This document shows positions 39,403 through 50,575 of a stretch of 64,000 nucleotides of DNA, piece by piece. The translations under genes were made by a program, and so were the position numbers. Origin of the DNA: Polyodon spathula (Eukaryota; Chordata; Actinopteri; Acipenseriformes; Polyodontidae). Position 1 is the stretch's first letter; each line of letters begins with the position of its first letter. The DNA is taken from assembly GCF_017654505.1 (NCBI RefSeq), contig NC_054537.1:2983039-3047038 (forward strand), in the 5' to 3' direction. The notes beneath the pieces were generated by a model that did not search any database, was not told the DNA's origin, and saw only the letters and a program-made list of their open reading frames with translations.

Positions 39403-39404
<2 letters not shown>
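38949..39404 (+). mobile_element. Tc1-like transposon family 3, internally deleted and 5'-truncated
   Basis: It starts inside a transposase ([19 protein letters not shown], then [13 protein letters not shown] at about 39065-39100). It jumps directly to the transposase C-terminus (LPKVLPPSINSGG-like end, about 39175-39215) and ends in the right inverted-repeat region (GTAGACTTTCTACAGGCACT at about 39384-39403). The second and third catalytic residues lie in the deleted part. Microsatellites flank it on both sides. Confidence 0.85.

Positions 39405-39448
<44 letters not shown>
39404..39448. repeat. (GT)n(TA)n microsatellite at a Tc1 end
   Basis: GT units then TA units, continuous with the CACTGTG end of the preceding Tc1-like fragment. 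Confidence 0.95.
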
Positions 39449-39457
<9 letters not shown>

Positions 39458-39502
39458 TTGAGTTTTTTTTTTAAAAGAGAAAATAAAGAAATAAATCATT
39501 TT

Positions 39503-39658
39503 CTAATAGCAATAGAGCCCTGTCGATGCGGGCTCTACTGTGTGGTAGATGACCTTGACTTTTGTTAGCGCCCTTGCCTTTGGCTTGAGACGCATAACTC
39601 CAGTCACGGTCATCTACCACACGTTAGAGCCCACATCGATGGGCTCTATCGCTAAATT
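39503..39658. repeat. Foldback element with nested hairpins
   Basis: The left arm (39503-39554) and right arm (39608-39658) are inverted copies over about 48 bp (ends CTAATAGC and GCTAAATTAG; inner ends GTGGTAGATGACC and GGTCATCTACCAC) with few mismatches. Each arm also contains its own hairpin, AGAGCCC...GGGCTCT around TCGAT. The 53-bp spacer contains GTTAGCGCCCTTGCC. It is probably a miniature inverted-repeat transposable element. A target duplication was not defined. Confidence 0.75.
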
Positions 39659-39934
39659 AGTAAATGTTCAATAATGATTATTATTCAGTTACACAACAGT
39701 TGTTAATGAATACAGGGGTCAAACACATATAGGGCTACGGAAATAGAAATCCAATATATAAAACAAAAAAAGGTAACAAAAAAAAATAAAAAAATTCAGG
39801 GGAACCAATATTGGTTTACACCAGCATACAACTGTTTCTATTTCACACTTTACTAAGGGCTGGTGTCTTTCAAAGTTTTCAGTAAAGGTTCAATTTAAAG
39901 GACCTTACACACTATCTGGGATGGAGTTAGGATT

Positions 39935-40110
39935 ACAGTATGACTCTATAAACATGGGGAGTGTTTGGGACAGTTCAGGCTTTCTGGTAAGTATAGTCCT
40001 GCTGTGAAAGGTACCTGAGACAGGTACACTGAACCAGAATGCATTGCGATATCAGTTGAAAAGCCTGAACTGCCCCAAACTATCCAAGTGCACATGGAGT
40101 CATACTATGT
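39935..40110. repeat. Second foldback element
   Basis: The left arm (39935-39984; CAGTATGACTC...GACAGTTCAGGCTTT) and right arm (40059-40110; AAGCCTGAACTG...GGAGTCATACTATG) are inverted copies at roughly 80 percent identity by eye, separated by about 75 bp. It resembles an old miniature inverted-repeat element. Confidence 0.65.
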
Positions 40111-40126
40111 GTGGTATTTTACAGTA

Positions 40127-40157
<31 letters not shown>

Positions 40158-40160
40158 ATA
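40127..40160. repeat. (TAAA)n microsatellite
   Basis: About eight TAAA units. Confidence 0.95.
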
Positions 40161-40865
40161 TAGTGGTGTTTAAATCCTACAAGTTTGTTTGTGTTTGCTT
40201 TTATTTTATTTTCTAAAATTTGAATGAAGAGCCAGGCATCCAATTACCATGATAATCGTGTCTGTTTACATCAAACAGGAAAACACAGTGACCCAGTGAA
40301 TAACAGGTTATTATTCTTAGCTTGAATATATTGAGAAAATTGCTCCTTCGCTTTGCTTTGTTGTACAAAAGGAACAATTTGGGGAAAAAAAACACAACAA
40401 TTTCCTGCAATTTCAAGATGAGTGTATGAATTAGCATTTCTGTTGTAGTTTTGTGAATAACAAGGAGAATGACGTAAATTATTTTTCATAGTATAACAGG
40501 ATGAATACACTTGAGATAAAACATCCACCTAAATATACAGAAATAAAACTAATAGCAACTTACACATGTACAGCTGCCATGGTAAATAAATATCTGAAAC
40601 TCCCTCTCACCTGGAGTTTGGATGTAAACAACCAGGCCTAATGCATCAAGGCAAGCACTGGGTGGGAGTCATCAAAGACATCCACAGTAAAAAATGGTTT
40701 ATTTCACTGCATTTCACTGTCTAAAAACAGGTATTTCAAGATATGACATGGTAAAACATAATATTTATTAAAGCAGAAAAAATCATGTCACCTTCAAAAT
40801 TGATAATTTTCTCATTACACAACAAATATTCCTAAATATTTAAATGCTAACCTGAAAAACAGTAA
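40161..40865. other. No gene recognised
   Basis: AT-rich. Overlapping minus-strand open stretches at 40213-40528 show no recognisable family. Confidence 0.5.
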
Positions 40866-41345
40866 ATGCTAAATTCGAGGGGTGTCTGCTGGGCTGTAAG
40901 GATGGAGCAGAGGAAGCAGAAACAAGCTGTTAGTAAGACAGTATCGAGCGGAGGACGCTCGGCCAAGGATAGAGTGACTGGCTGGGAGCTCAGAATTAGG
41001 TGCTGGCTTAGAGAGGCCTGGGCTTGAAATTAGGATAGAATAGAGATCCCGACTGATGTGCTCTCCTATTGCCGAGGACAGAGCTTGGTCGAAGGCCATG
41101 TTCCTTAGGATCTGAGAACATATAAAAGGGCTGATAGGAATAGTCCAACAGCTTAGGACTGAAAGGAGAGATAGTAAAAAGTTTCCTGACTGGTCTGGTG
41201 CTGTCCTCGCATGAGGTGAGGAACAGACCTCTGAAGCCAGGAGCAGAAAGGCATCCCACAGGGAAACTGCAACAGAGAAAGATGTTAGGATTAGGGTGAG
41301 GGTTAATGAAGATAGCCATTAATTAATAAAGCAGCCCAGCTACCG
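40866..41345 (-). repeat. GC-rich dispersed repeat 'R2', copy 2
   Basis: The reverse complement shares ordered phrases with 12595-13055 (ACCCTAATCCTAAC, an acceptor-like TCTGTTGCAG, TTTCCCTGTGGG, CTTCAGAGG, CCTCACCTC). Minus-strand open stretches at 40869-41319 overlap in two frames and match no protein I know. The element class is unknown. Confidence 0.4.
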
Positions 41346-41993
41346 CCCCCCGAACTTTGTCCTGAGGCTAACATTTGTTGAATATTTAGTTTTTATGTCC
41401 ACCTCTTAAAGACTGTTTTCACGAACAGTGAATTATCAAACAAAAGAAAAACATAAATAAATGTAAAAAATAACAACAGCCACATGAAAAGTCTATTTAT
41501 TGTACTGGACAGAGCGATCTGGATATTTCCGATCTTTGCTGCAGCTGGTGTCTTTAGTTAAATGTTTTGCGTCAACATGCGTCAAAGTGCGTCAATAAGG
41601 CACACATTTGCTGTAATTATATTTCAGTGATAAAAAATAGGTATGTTTACAGTATTTATTCAGCAATGGGAATTTTCACTGGGAACTACATATTTCACAG
41701 CAATGGGTAAGTTTCACGAAAATCATGAAATCTGTGATATGTGTGAAAGAAATAAAGCCTTGGTGTAAATGTCTTCTCACAATATTTGTAATGCGAAGGA
41801 TGACATAATCTGCCAGTGTGTTGTGTTCCATTGAAATCCTTCTAAAGTAATTTAACAGAGAACTAAATTATTAGCTAGAAATGAATCAATGGGTAAAGTG
41901 TGTTAATTTCTTATATCAAACAAAACAGATAAACACTGAAAAATGTTTTATCAAGGAGCTTAAACTTTTCAAGGCTGCCAAGTAAATCTGTTA
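41346..41993. other. No gene recognised
   Basis: AT-rich flank of the 44-bp array. Confidence 0.5.
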
Positions 41994-43975
41994 AGTGAAA
42001 TAACACAGCGCACTCAAAAGCATGCTGTCATTGTGCTAGTGAAATAACACAGTGCACTCAAAAGCATGCTATCGTTGTGCTAATGAAATAACACAGTGCA
42101 CTCAAAAGCATGCTGTCGTTGTGCTAATGAAATAACACAGTGCACTCAAAAGCATCCTATCGTTGTGCTAATGAAATAAAACAGTGCACTCAAAAGCATC
42201 CTATCGTTGTGCTAATAAAATAACACAGTGCACTCAAAAGCATGCTATCGTTGTGCTAATGAAATAACACAGTGCACTCAAAAGCATGCTATCGTTGTGC
42301 TAATGAAATAACACAGTGCACTCAAAAACATGCTATCGTTGTGCTAATGAAATAACACAGTACACTCAAAAGCATCCTATCGTTGTGCTAATGAAATAAA
42401 ACAGTGCACTCAAAAGCATCCTATCGTTGTGCTAATAAAATAACACAGTGCACTCAAAAGCATGCTATCGTTGTGCTAATGAAATAACACAGTGCACTCA
42501 AAAGCATGCTATCGTTGTGCTAATGAAATAACACAGTGCACTCAAAAGCATGCTGTCATTGTGCTAATGAAATAACACAGTGCACTCAAAAGCATGCTGT
42601 CATTGTGCTAATGAAATAACACTGTGTACTCAAAAGCATGCTGTCATTGTGCTAGTGAAATAACACAGTGCACTCAAAAGCATGCTGTCACTGTGCTAAT
42701 GAAATAACACAGTGCACTCAAAAGCATGCTGTCATTGTGCTAGTGAAATAACACAGTGCACTCAAAAGCATGCTGTCACTGTGCTAATGAAATAACACAG
42801 TGCACTCAAAAGCATGCTATCATTGTGCTAATGAAATAACACATGCACTCAAAAGCATGCTATCGTTGTGCTAGTGAAATAACACAGTGCACTCAAAAGC
42901 ATCCTATCATTGTGCTAATGAAATAACACAGTACACTCAAAAGCATCCTATCATTGTGCTAGTGAAATAACACATTGCACTCAAAAGCATGCTGTCATTG
43001 TGCTAATGAAATAACACAGTACACTCAAAAGCATCCTATCATTGTGCTAATGAAATAACACAGTGCACTCAAAAGCATGCTGTCATTGTGCTAGTGAAAT
43101 AACACAGTGCACTCAAAAGCATGCTATCGTTGTGCTAATGAAATAACACAGTGCACTCAAAAGCATGCTGTCATTCTGCTAGTGTAATAACACAGTGCAC
43201 TCAAAAGCATCCTATCATTGTGCTAATGAAATAACACAGTGCACTCAAAAGCATGCTGTCATTGTGCTAGTGAAATAACACAGTGCACTCAAAAGCACGC
43301 TGTCACTGTGCTAATGAAATAACTCAGTGCACTCAAAAGCATGCTATCGTTGTGCTAATGAAATAACACAGTGCACTCAAAAGCATCCTATCATTGTGCT
43401 AATAAAATAACACAGTACACTCAAAAGCATGCTGTCATTGTGCTAGTGAAATAACACAGTGCACTCAAAAGCATGCTGTCATTGTGCTAATGAAATATCA
43501 CAGTGCACTCAAAAGCATGCTGTCATTGTGCTAATGAAATAACACAGTGCACTCAAAAGCATGCTATCATTGTGCTAATGAAATAACACAGTGCACTCAA
43601 AAACATGCTATCGTTGTGCTAATGAAATAACACAGTGCACTCAAAAGCATCCTATCATTGTGCTAATGAAAAAACACGGTGCACTCAAAAGCATCCTATC
43701 GTTGTGCTAATGAAATAACACAGTGCACTCAAAAGCATCCTATCGTTGTGCTAATAAAATAACACAGTGCACTCAAAAGCATGCTATCATTGTGCTAATG
43801 AAATAACACAGTGCAATCAAAAGCATCCTATCATTGTGCTAATGAAATAACACAGTGCACTCAAAAGCATGCTATCATTGTGCTAGTGAAATAACACAGT
43901 GCACTCAAAAGCATCCTATCATTGTGCTAATGAAATAACACAGTGCACTCAAAAGCATGCTATCACTGTGCTCTA
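41994..43975. repeat. 44-bp minisatellite, about 45 copies
   Basis: The unit is GTGCTAATGAAATAACACAG then TGCACTCAAAAGCATGCTATCGTT, with 44-bp spacing (for example 42033 and 42077). Variants occur at fixed places: TAATG, TAGTG or TAATA; GCATGCT or GCATCCT; ATCGTT, ATCATT, GTCATT or GTCACT. Copies with ATCGTT dominate the first third and copies with GTCATT the middle, so variants spread locally. Confidence 0.97.
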
Positions 43976-46900
43976 CGCTGGGACACCATCAATGCAGATA
44001 TCAAGTCCTGTTTCGAACGTCAGGTAAATATAAAATCATTCAATTTTTATATTCAATCTAACTGTATTTGTATTTTGCTCTGTTTTGCAAAACCTGACTA
44101 GAGGATGTAGTTTTTCATTGCCTGTTGTGTAAATCATGTATGCTACAGTGGTGATATTGATGGTTATCAGAAAACAGAATATTATACTGACAGCGCAATC
44201 ATCTACACTGAATAATTATGATAGATGCAACAGTTAAACATCTTCATTATTTAAACAAGCTATACTGCTATCATGTGTCTAATTTTAAAGTAAAGCGTAC
44301 AATTCAAAAAAAAAAAAAAAGAAAACAACTTTTCATTTGCGATATTGAATGAAAGCTTGTTGAAAAACATCTCTACCCTTGTCTCTGTGCTACTTCTCTC
44401 AGCCTCTCATGATGCATTATTTCTCTTCAATGATTCATTCCTTTTAAGAGCCTCTTTTGGGGGGCTCTCTGTCTTCAGTCTTACGTGCCTGCTGTTTATT
44501 CATGGCTCCTATTAATCTGGAAGAGATTAACCAAGGCTGGTTCAGCAGGCATGCTCCCTGCTGCATTTCCTCACCCCATTTAATCAGTTAAACTCAAGAA
44601 CTAGCTGTACTAAAATGCAATGTAAATCTTAATACATAGAATAAAGCATTGCATATTCAAACAGGGTGCCCTGGATACAGTGAATAAAGTTAAAGAGGCA
44701 CGGGCACTGCAATATAGGAAAGCAGGTGCGGTGTTATCTGTGTTTTCATTTGCGGAACACGTTAAAACGACATATGCCATGTACTGCGCTGCCTGGGCTG
44801 TGTGTATGATTTCAGCTCAGAAAACACGGAAACACACATCTGAACGGGAATGATGAGCTGTTTTTGATTTCAGTATAACAACCTGTTCAATATAACTCGC
44901 CTTAGTCACGTTTATGATATAATCTCATGTGAGGAGAATCAGGAAATATACCCACTAGACTCCCCTGATGAAAACCGAATGGCACTTCATCACAATAAAC
45001 AAAACTCTTATACCATTAGAGCCAGGGTCAACTGCACATATTGCCAAAGCTTGCATCTACATGGTAGCATTCCTATACAGAGTGAACGGGTATACTACAC
45101 ACGCTATTGTGTCTCCAAACCTTATTATCTAGCTATAGCCAACACAACATATCCAGTGTTGAGTGCTTGGCATACAGACACACAGGCAGCATGCATATAC
45201 ACCTCATTAATACAATTGTTATATACTCTATCCTTCTGTTTAAGTGAGGGAACACAATCACATGTACAAATTTGAAAATAATGTAAATTCCACAAGCTTA
45301 AATCTGCATAACGTTTAACACAATGTTAAGGTCTGTAGCAACTTATGAAGACAACTAACGGTTCTGAAATGTATATATTTAAAACAAGCATACATCAGTA
45401 GCTTATTCCATACTTTCATACTTCACATTGTACTGTAGGCTATACCACTTTCAATGCATATATTGAAGAATGAAAAGAAAAAAGACTGGCACATCCATTA
45501 AAAGACTTGAAATACAACCGTACCGCTTTCTGACACCCTGCCATTTTCTGACCTTACACGGGTCATGTTTTGGTACGCATGCCACATTCTGATGATGTAC
45601 CACTTTCTGGAACTACAGTGGGACTGAGGGTGGTGCGGGCATCCTAGCAAGCTGTCATAAATCCACTAGCGTTGATTTAAATAGTGTAATGTTGATTTAA
45701 AAGAGTATCGCGTTGATGGAAGCCTCTTCAGTGACAGTAGAGTTTTGAGTGCCATCATTTAGTGAGGCCTGCATTTTAATATATTTTGAAGAACAAGCAG
45801 GTATAATGTATTTCTAAAACTGTTAGATCATCGAGGAAGGATGCTATTATTAATTAATGTCAAATTCTTGTTTGCATTTTCCTTATTAATAAAAGAAGCT
45901 TGCTAAGATTACATTTTTTGTTTTGTTTTGAAGGAATATTCTGTTGACATTTTTTTAAAGGCATTTCCTGTTGATCTGCTGTGAACTATAGATCATTTCT
46001 ATTGCAATTAAAGAGTCCCCCAAATGCACAGCTGTATGGATCCTCAAGGCTAAGGTTAGATTGTTGCACAGTATTCAATAATTGTGTTTACTGAGGTAGA
46101 CCAACAGTTGCTTTTTTTGGAGCCAAGCCTAAAAGAAAAGTAAAAGAATTGATCCTAACTCAATCACATGTCCGCTCCTAATTATTAATGCCAGTGCACT
46201 CCCTGGCTGCTTGATGGATGCCAAGCCTAGCAATCTAGTCCTCAGTTGAGGATTAACTACAGCAATACTGTAACCGTGTAGGTTGGACTTAATGCATACA
46301 AACGCTTTTAAAATGGTTCTGTTACAGTTCCTGCAGCACAATGGACTGTGGGACTTTATACAATCTCACCATGCACTGTATTTTATGATTACAAACTAAC
46401 AAATATGGAGCCCAGAAATGTTGGTGATACTGAATATTTCAAAATCCCAATAGTGAGTAGTACTAAGTAAGAACTTGCTCCTGCCTTCCTCCTGGGACAG
46501 TCTTTGTAAACACAGCCGTTGGAGCTCATGTGGCTTTTCCCGTAAATAACATTTTAAATAAATAAACTAATGCCCCTGTAGGACATAGTGCTTCTTAGCA
46601 TGAACGTTGTGGCTTTGTTTCTTAAACACAAGGTATCAGCAATGGAAAAGGCAGCAATGATCTCGCCATAGGCATGCTTTGTATAGACTCCATGAACATG
46701 ATATAAATATGAATTTTATGCTACAAAGAATGTTTCTTTGGGCTTGTGCTACAATTAGTCCCGCTGTATATGCTGAAGCTGTATACTGATATTCGCTCTC
46801 GACTCCTTCAGGCTCCTGATCTGAGTATTTGCAATGTCCATGTAGGAAACATATCAAAAAGAGCATTCTGGGATACTGGAGGATACACTCTTTTTGTTTT

Positions 46901-47109
46901 ATTTTTTTTAAAGCAGGTTATATCCTAATCAACATGCCAATTAAAAAAATGTGAGGGAAAAGTTTTTATATGAATTAATTATTTATATAAAATACAACAC
47001 AATATATAATAAAGAGGAAGAATTAAGCAAATCATATGCAACTAGAAACATGTTAGTTGGGCATAATGCATATTAAAAAGTAGATTTCTGATAAAATACT
47101 ATATGATGG
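43976..47109. other. No gene recognised
   Basis: About 3.1 kb, AT-rich, with an A run at 44309-44321. At 45525-45620 a CCA-TTTCTGA-like motif recurs four times loosely. The open stretch at 44979-45275 (98 codons) has no recognisable family. Confidence 0.45.
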
Positions 47110-47206
47110 TGTGACAGCGAGCGAGTGAATTCAAGTCATAAATCTCCCTCCAGACCTGTAAGGGCGCTGTATAACAGGAACACTGTGTCCCGGACTGGAT
47201 GGGTTG

Positions 47207-47430
47207 CAGGGCTTATGAAGGTACCACGAAATGTCAGGACAACTGAGAAAGTCAACACCTCCGGTAACAAAAACACTTATTCACTGGCAAGCTACTTTAG
47301 GTGTGTAATAACTGCAATATAGGATACTGAACTTAAGGTTAGGGTTTTGGTTTTATTAACAATAATATGATAACCAATCAGAGTGCTGTGTCCTGACAGG
47401 ACAATTGTGTGTTAGCTTTGTAAGGACAGC
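47207..47430. mobile_element. Non-autonomous DNA transposon (MITE-like), 224 bp
   Basis: The insert interrupts LTR family B exactly between two copies of GGATGGGTTG (47197-47206 and 47431-47440), a 10-bp target duplication. The uninterrupted family member at 19430 has a single such site. Ends CAGGGCTTATGAAGGTACCAC and, reversed, GCTGTCCTTACAAAGCTAAC are imperfect inverted repeats (about 14 of 21). The CAGGG start recalls hAT elements, but a 10-bp duplication is longer than their usual 8, so the superfamily is open. Confidence 0.7.
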
Positions 47431-47866
47431 GGATGGGTTGGCAATTAATTCCAGGGAAAGTTAGAAGTTAACCATCCAGAAAGGGGGCGGAGTCACAATA
47501 CCAGAAGTCATCTCCTTATGCGGTCAGCAATGTGGCAATCGCGGATTGGAGGAAAAGCGATTGCACAGGGGGTGAAATGATCTGTTCCGTTTTTATGTTG
47601 CTTTTGTCTGTCTAATAATTATTGGGTTTGCCATTATTAGACAGCTAAACTATCCGGGAGCTGTCATTACAAAGCCAGCACAAAACCTTGGACTACACTG
47701 TACTGCTGTTGTCACCGTTGTTGTGTCAATTGAGCACTTGCACTAGGAGCACTCACTGTTGAACCTGTGATTGTGTGGGTGTATAAAGTGGGTGTTACTA
47801 TTAATCTTATTCTGGGACTGAACCCTGTGGGTTTTGACTCGGCATTGCACTTATTATTTAAAGGAC

Positions 47867-48213
47867 TGTGACAGAGACAAAATGACACATCTCCCTCTCG
47901 ACCTGTGAAGGTGCTGTGTAAAGGGAACAAAGTGCCTTGGACTGGATAGCCAGACAATTGATTCCCAGGGTTAGGTGGAGGTTGGTTATCCAAAAGAGGG
48001 ACAGAGCTCGGGTACACGAAATCATTGACCTGGAATGGTTAAAGGTGAACCAATAGGAGGACAGGAATTTATATTGTGAGAGCTTTGTTTGTTTGTTGTT
48101 GTGTCTAAGAAATATACTGTCTGTTATTATTAGATGGCTGAACGATCTGGAGCTGTTGCCAAAGGCCACTGCTGTATTACCTACACCTGCACGCAGTTAA
48201 CAGCTTTGCCACA
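47867..48213 (+). mobile_element. Solo LTR, family B, copy 3, 347 bp
   Basis: It starts TGTGACAGAGACAAAATGAC, ends CAGCTTTGCCACA, and is flanked by a perfect 5-bp target duplication AGGAC (47862-47866 and 48214-48218). It contains the family phrases CTCCCTCTCGACCTGTGAAG, CTTGGACTGGATAG and TTATTATTAGATGGCTGAAC. It sits inside an older copy of the same family and is therefore younger than that copy. Confidence 0.9.
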
Positions 48214-48240
48214 AGGACTAATAAAATGGCACAAACTGTA

Positions 48241-50371
48241 AAGCACAAGCAGGGGATAGACAATTCTGTATTTAGAATACAAAAATGTGTATCAAATTGC
48301 ACATTTCTGAAACTTTACAATAGCCAAATAGCCCTGGCCATCAATTACATCATTTACAGTTAGTTGGAATTTTGTGAAAGGCAAATATAAATTATTGCAG
48401 TTTAACAGTTACACACCTCTATACTATAGCAAGTGTTCTTAATGCTTCCTAATGCTAGTATTGATAATTATGTTAGCGAAATGAAAGATTCAAGTAAATA
48501 TCTTCCCTACTGATACAAATCCTTATGTAAGCTGTTGCAGCAACAGTTACAATAAGAGATGGACTGAGCTCTTTAGACCCAGATCTTAAGCACTGAGAGA
48601 GTCAGGGGAGTGTAGGTTCAAGTCCTGGTTTTGTGAAATCGCTGCTCTTCGCTGGGCATTCCAGAGGGAGTGTTGCATTGGCTCTAGTGCAAAAATAGAA
48701 CACCATTTCACTTTTTGCTTTGTTATTAATTCTGTTATTATGTCTACAATATTATAATAACTGTCACTGTGAAGAGCATATGTGTCGACTAGACTCAGTT
48801 TCAAGGGAGTGCATGGGTAAATAATAAAGAGAAACAGCAATTATAAATGTGGATGACAAGCTTAATTAACTAGCAGTATGACAAACCCAATAGAAGGTTT
48901 TACTGGAATCATAAAGAAAATTAATGAATTATTAAGAAACAAAGTAAATGGAAAACCTATTAAGAAATTCATTTTACATTGCTTTACCGACATTCTGATT
49001 TGGAAAATGTTGCATTAAAGATGAATTTATTTCTCTTCTGTCATAAACATTGAACACTGAGTTTTGAACCTACTAATCAATTGTAGCTTCTTCATAAAAG
49101 TTCGTAAAGGTCATTGTTGTGGATTTGTTGCTGCAAAGCCCTGTACTGGGTTATTGCTGAGAGCACTTGTTATTGTTACTCTGTTTTTAACGAGTGAGAA
49201 GCCAGCGTAAATACCACTATTAAAGTAAAATGGTAATAAACAATCACACGCAAATGAAATTACTTGAGGTGTCAGTGATTTTAAAAAGGGATTTACAACA
49301 TATCAAGTTTTTATATGCATGTTTACATACAGTATATGTGAATATACAGATTTATGTTGTGACATTGTAAACCACTTCCAATCTCTCCACATATTATATA
49401 TTTGATAATAATTGACATTAAGTGTTTCTAATTACTGTGTATTTACATAGTAGTTACTTAGTAAATTAATGTGTACTTACTTACACTGTTATTATACATA
49501 GTTACAATGTACTCAATGTGTAAATCTTTTTGCATGATATATGCAAATACAGAATTGTATCAGAAAAGGGTTAGATTTAGGGTTAGGTTTAGTTAGGGTT
49601 ATATCATGCTAAAAATATATATTAAGTACATTGCAAATATGCATAATAACATTGTAATTATGTGTATGTTTTTACTAAGTCACTACCATGTACATACACA
49701 GTACTTAGAGACCCTTATTGTAAAGTGTTAGCATATATTTACAGTCATGTTATTTATTGCTATTTCAGAATATGACAGGAGTTGTTTAAAGGATGAAATG
49801 GATGACCTGTCTGTATAAGCTGTCTAATTACTTGTTTCTATTCTGCATCTCCAAATTGCACGAGGAATTCTAAACACCAATTACAAACAGCACACTGACG
49901 ACAAATAACATTAACACACTGGTTTGAACCAGGGCCTCTGCTGGGACTGTGGAGGGAAGGGTCATGCTCAAAACAGCGCTTTCTTTACAACTACGGACAG
50001 AAAAGAGTCAATATTTTGAAGATATATGCTCTCAGTTCAGATTTCCTTACAGCTGTATAGGAGTTTCTTTAACAGAGCTGCCCCCTACCGAGCACATTGC
50101 TGAACTACAAGCAGAAAAATACCCAGAAGACTTATAATTAACAATACAATGAATGCTGGCCTCTATTATGTTTGACTTGTGTATTTTTTGAATAAAAGCA
50201 AAAGCATAGTTTATGCATTTAAACATGGAATTAAAACCTGTGCAAATAATGCTGTGGTCGAAATGTTTTTATGAGGTGTGTAATCTTTTGGAGTGCTCTG
50301 TATAATGTTTCTCCTGTACTTAGTTATTGTCATTTTTGCTTAAATTTGCCTTTACCTGGCTATGAGCGAGT
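48241..50371. other. No gene recognised; possible tRNA-like B box
   Basis: GGTTCAAGTCC at about 48613 is a good RNA polymerase III B-box match, but no A box at the right distance and no SINE tail is clear. A loose TTAGGG-like run lies at 49565-49605. The open stretch at 49949-50137 shows no recognisable family. Confidence 0.4.
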
Positions 50372-50575
50372 GTGACAGGGCGGAGGCTGGGAGCTAACCT
50401 GTGACCCTGTGCACTGCAGGCGTCTAAACCACAATGCAGAAGTGCCGGGCTCCTCTTCATTCGTGGTTTTGGAGCTTTTAACCTCATCTCATCTCACCAA
50501 CAGCGGACAGGTCAGGATTCGTAACAGCAGTGTATTTCACACAGCACAACCTGTTACATCAGCACAATGATGAGA
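50372..50575 (+). repeat. Dispersed repeat 'R3', copy 2, founder of the 95-bp array
   Basis: It matches the reverse complement of 33365-33555 in order: GTGACAGGGCGGAGGCTGGG, CGTCTAAACCACAATGCAG, GAGCTTTTAACCTCATCTCA and CACACAGCACAACCTGTTAC. Its second half is continuous with, and forms the first diverged unit of, the following array. Confidence 0.85.

Larger units (their letters stand above)
47110..48240 (+). mobile_element. LTR family B, copy 2, carrying two nested insertions
   Basis: The LTR starts TGTGACAGCGAGC at 47110 and follows the family consensus (CTCCCTCCAGACCTGTAAG, CCCGGACTGGATGGG). It is interrupted at 47207-47430, resumes with GGATGGGTTGGCAATTAATT and runs to 47866. There a second LTR of the same family is inserted (47867-48213). 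Sequence after 48218 (TAATAAAATGG) probably continues the outer LTR and would supply its AATAAA signal. The right end of the outer LTR was not fixed. Confidence 0.7.

Noticed and set aside
44979..45275. 98-codon plus-strand open frame
   Set aside because: No domain and no context; length is within chance for this window.
48600..48640. tRNA gene or tRNA-derived SINE at GGTTCAAGTCC
   Set aside because: B box only. No matching A box, cloverleaf or SINE tail could be traced.
49565..49605. Telomere-like TTAGGG run
   Set aside because: Only two or three imperfect TTAGGG words; similar words occur near 41290 and 47340. Not an interstitial telomere array.
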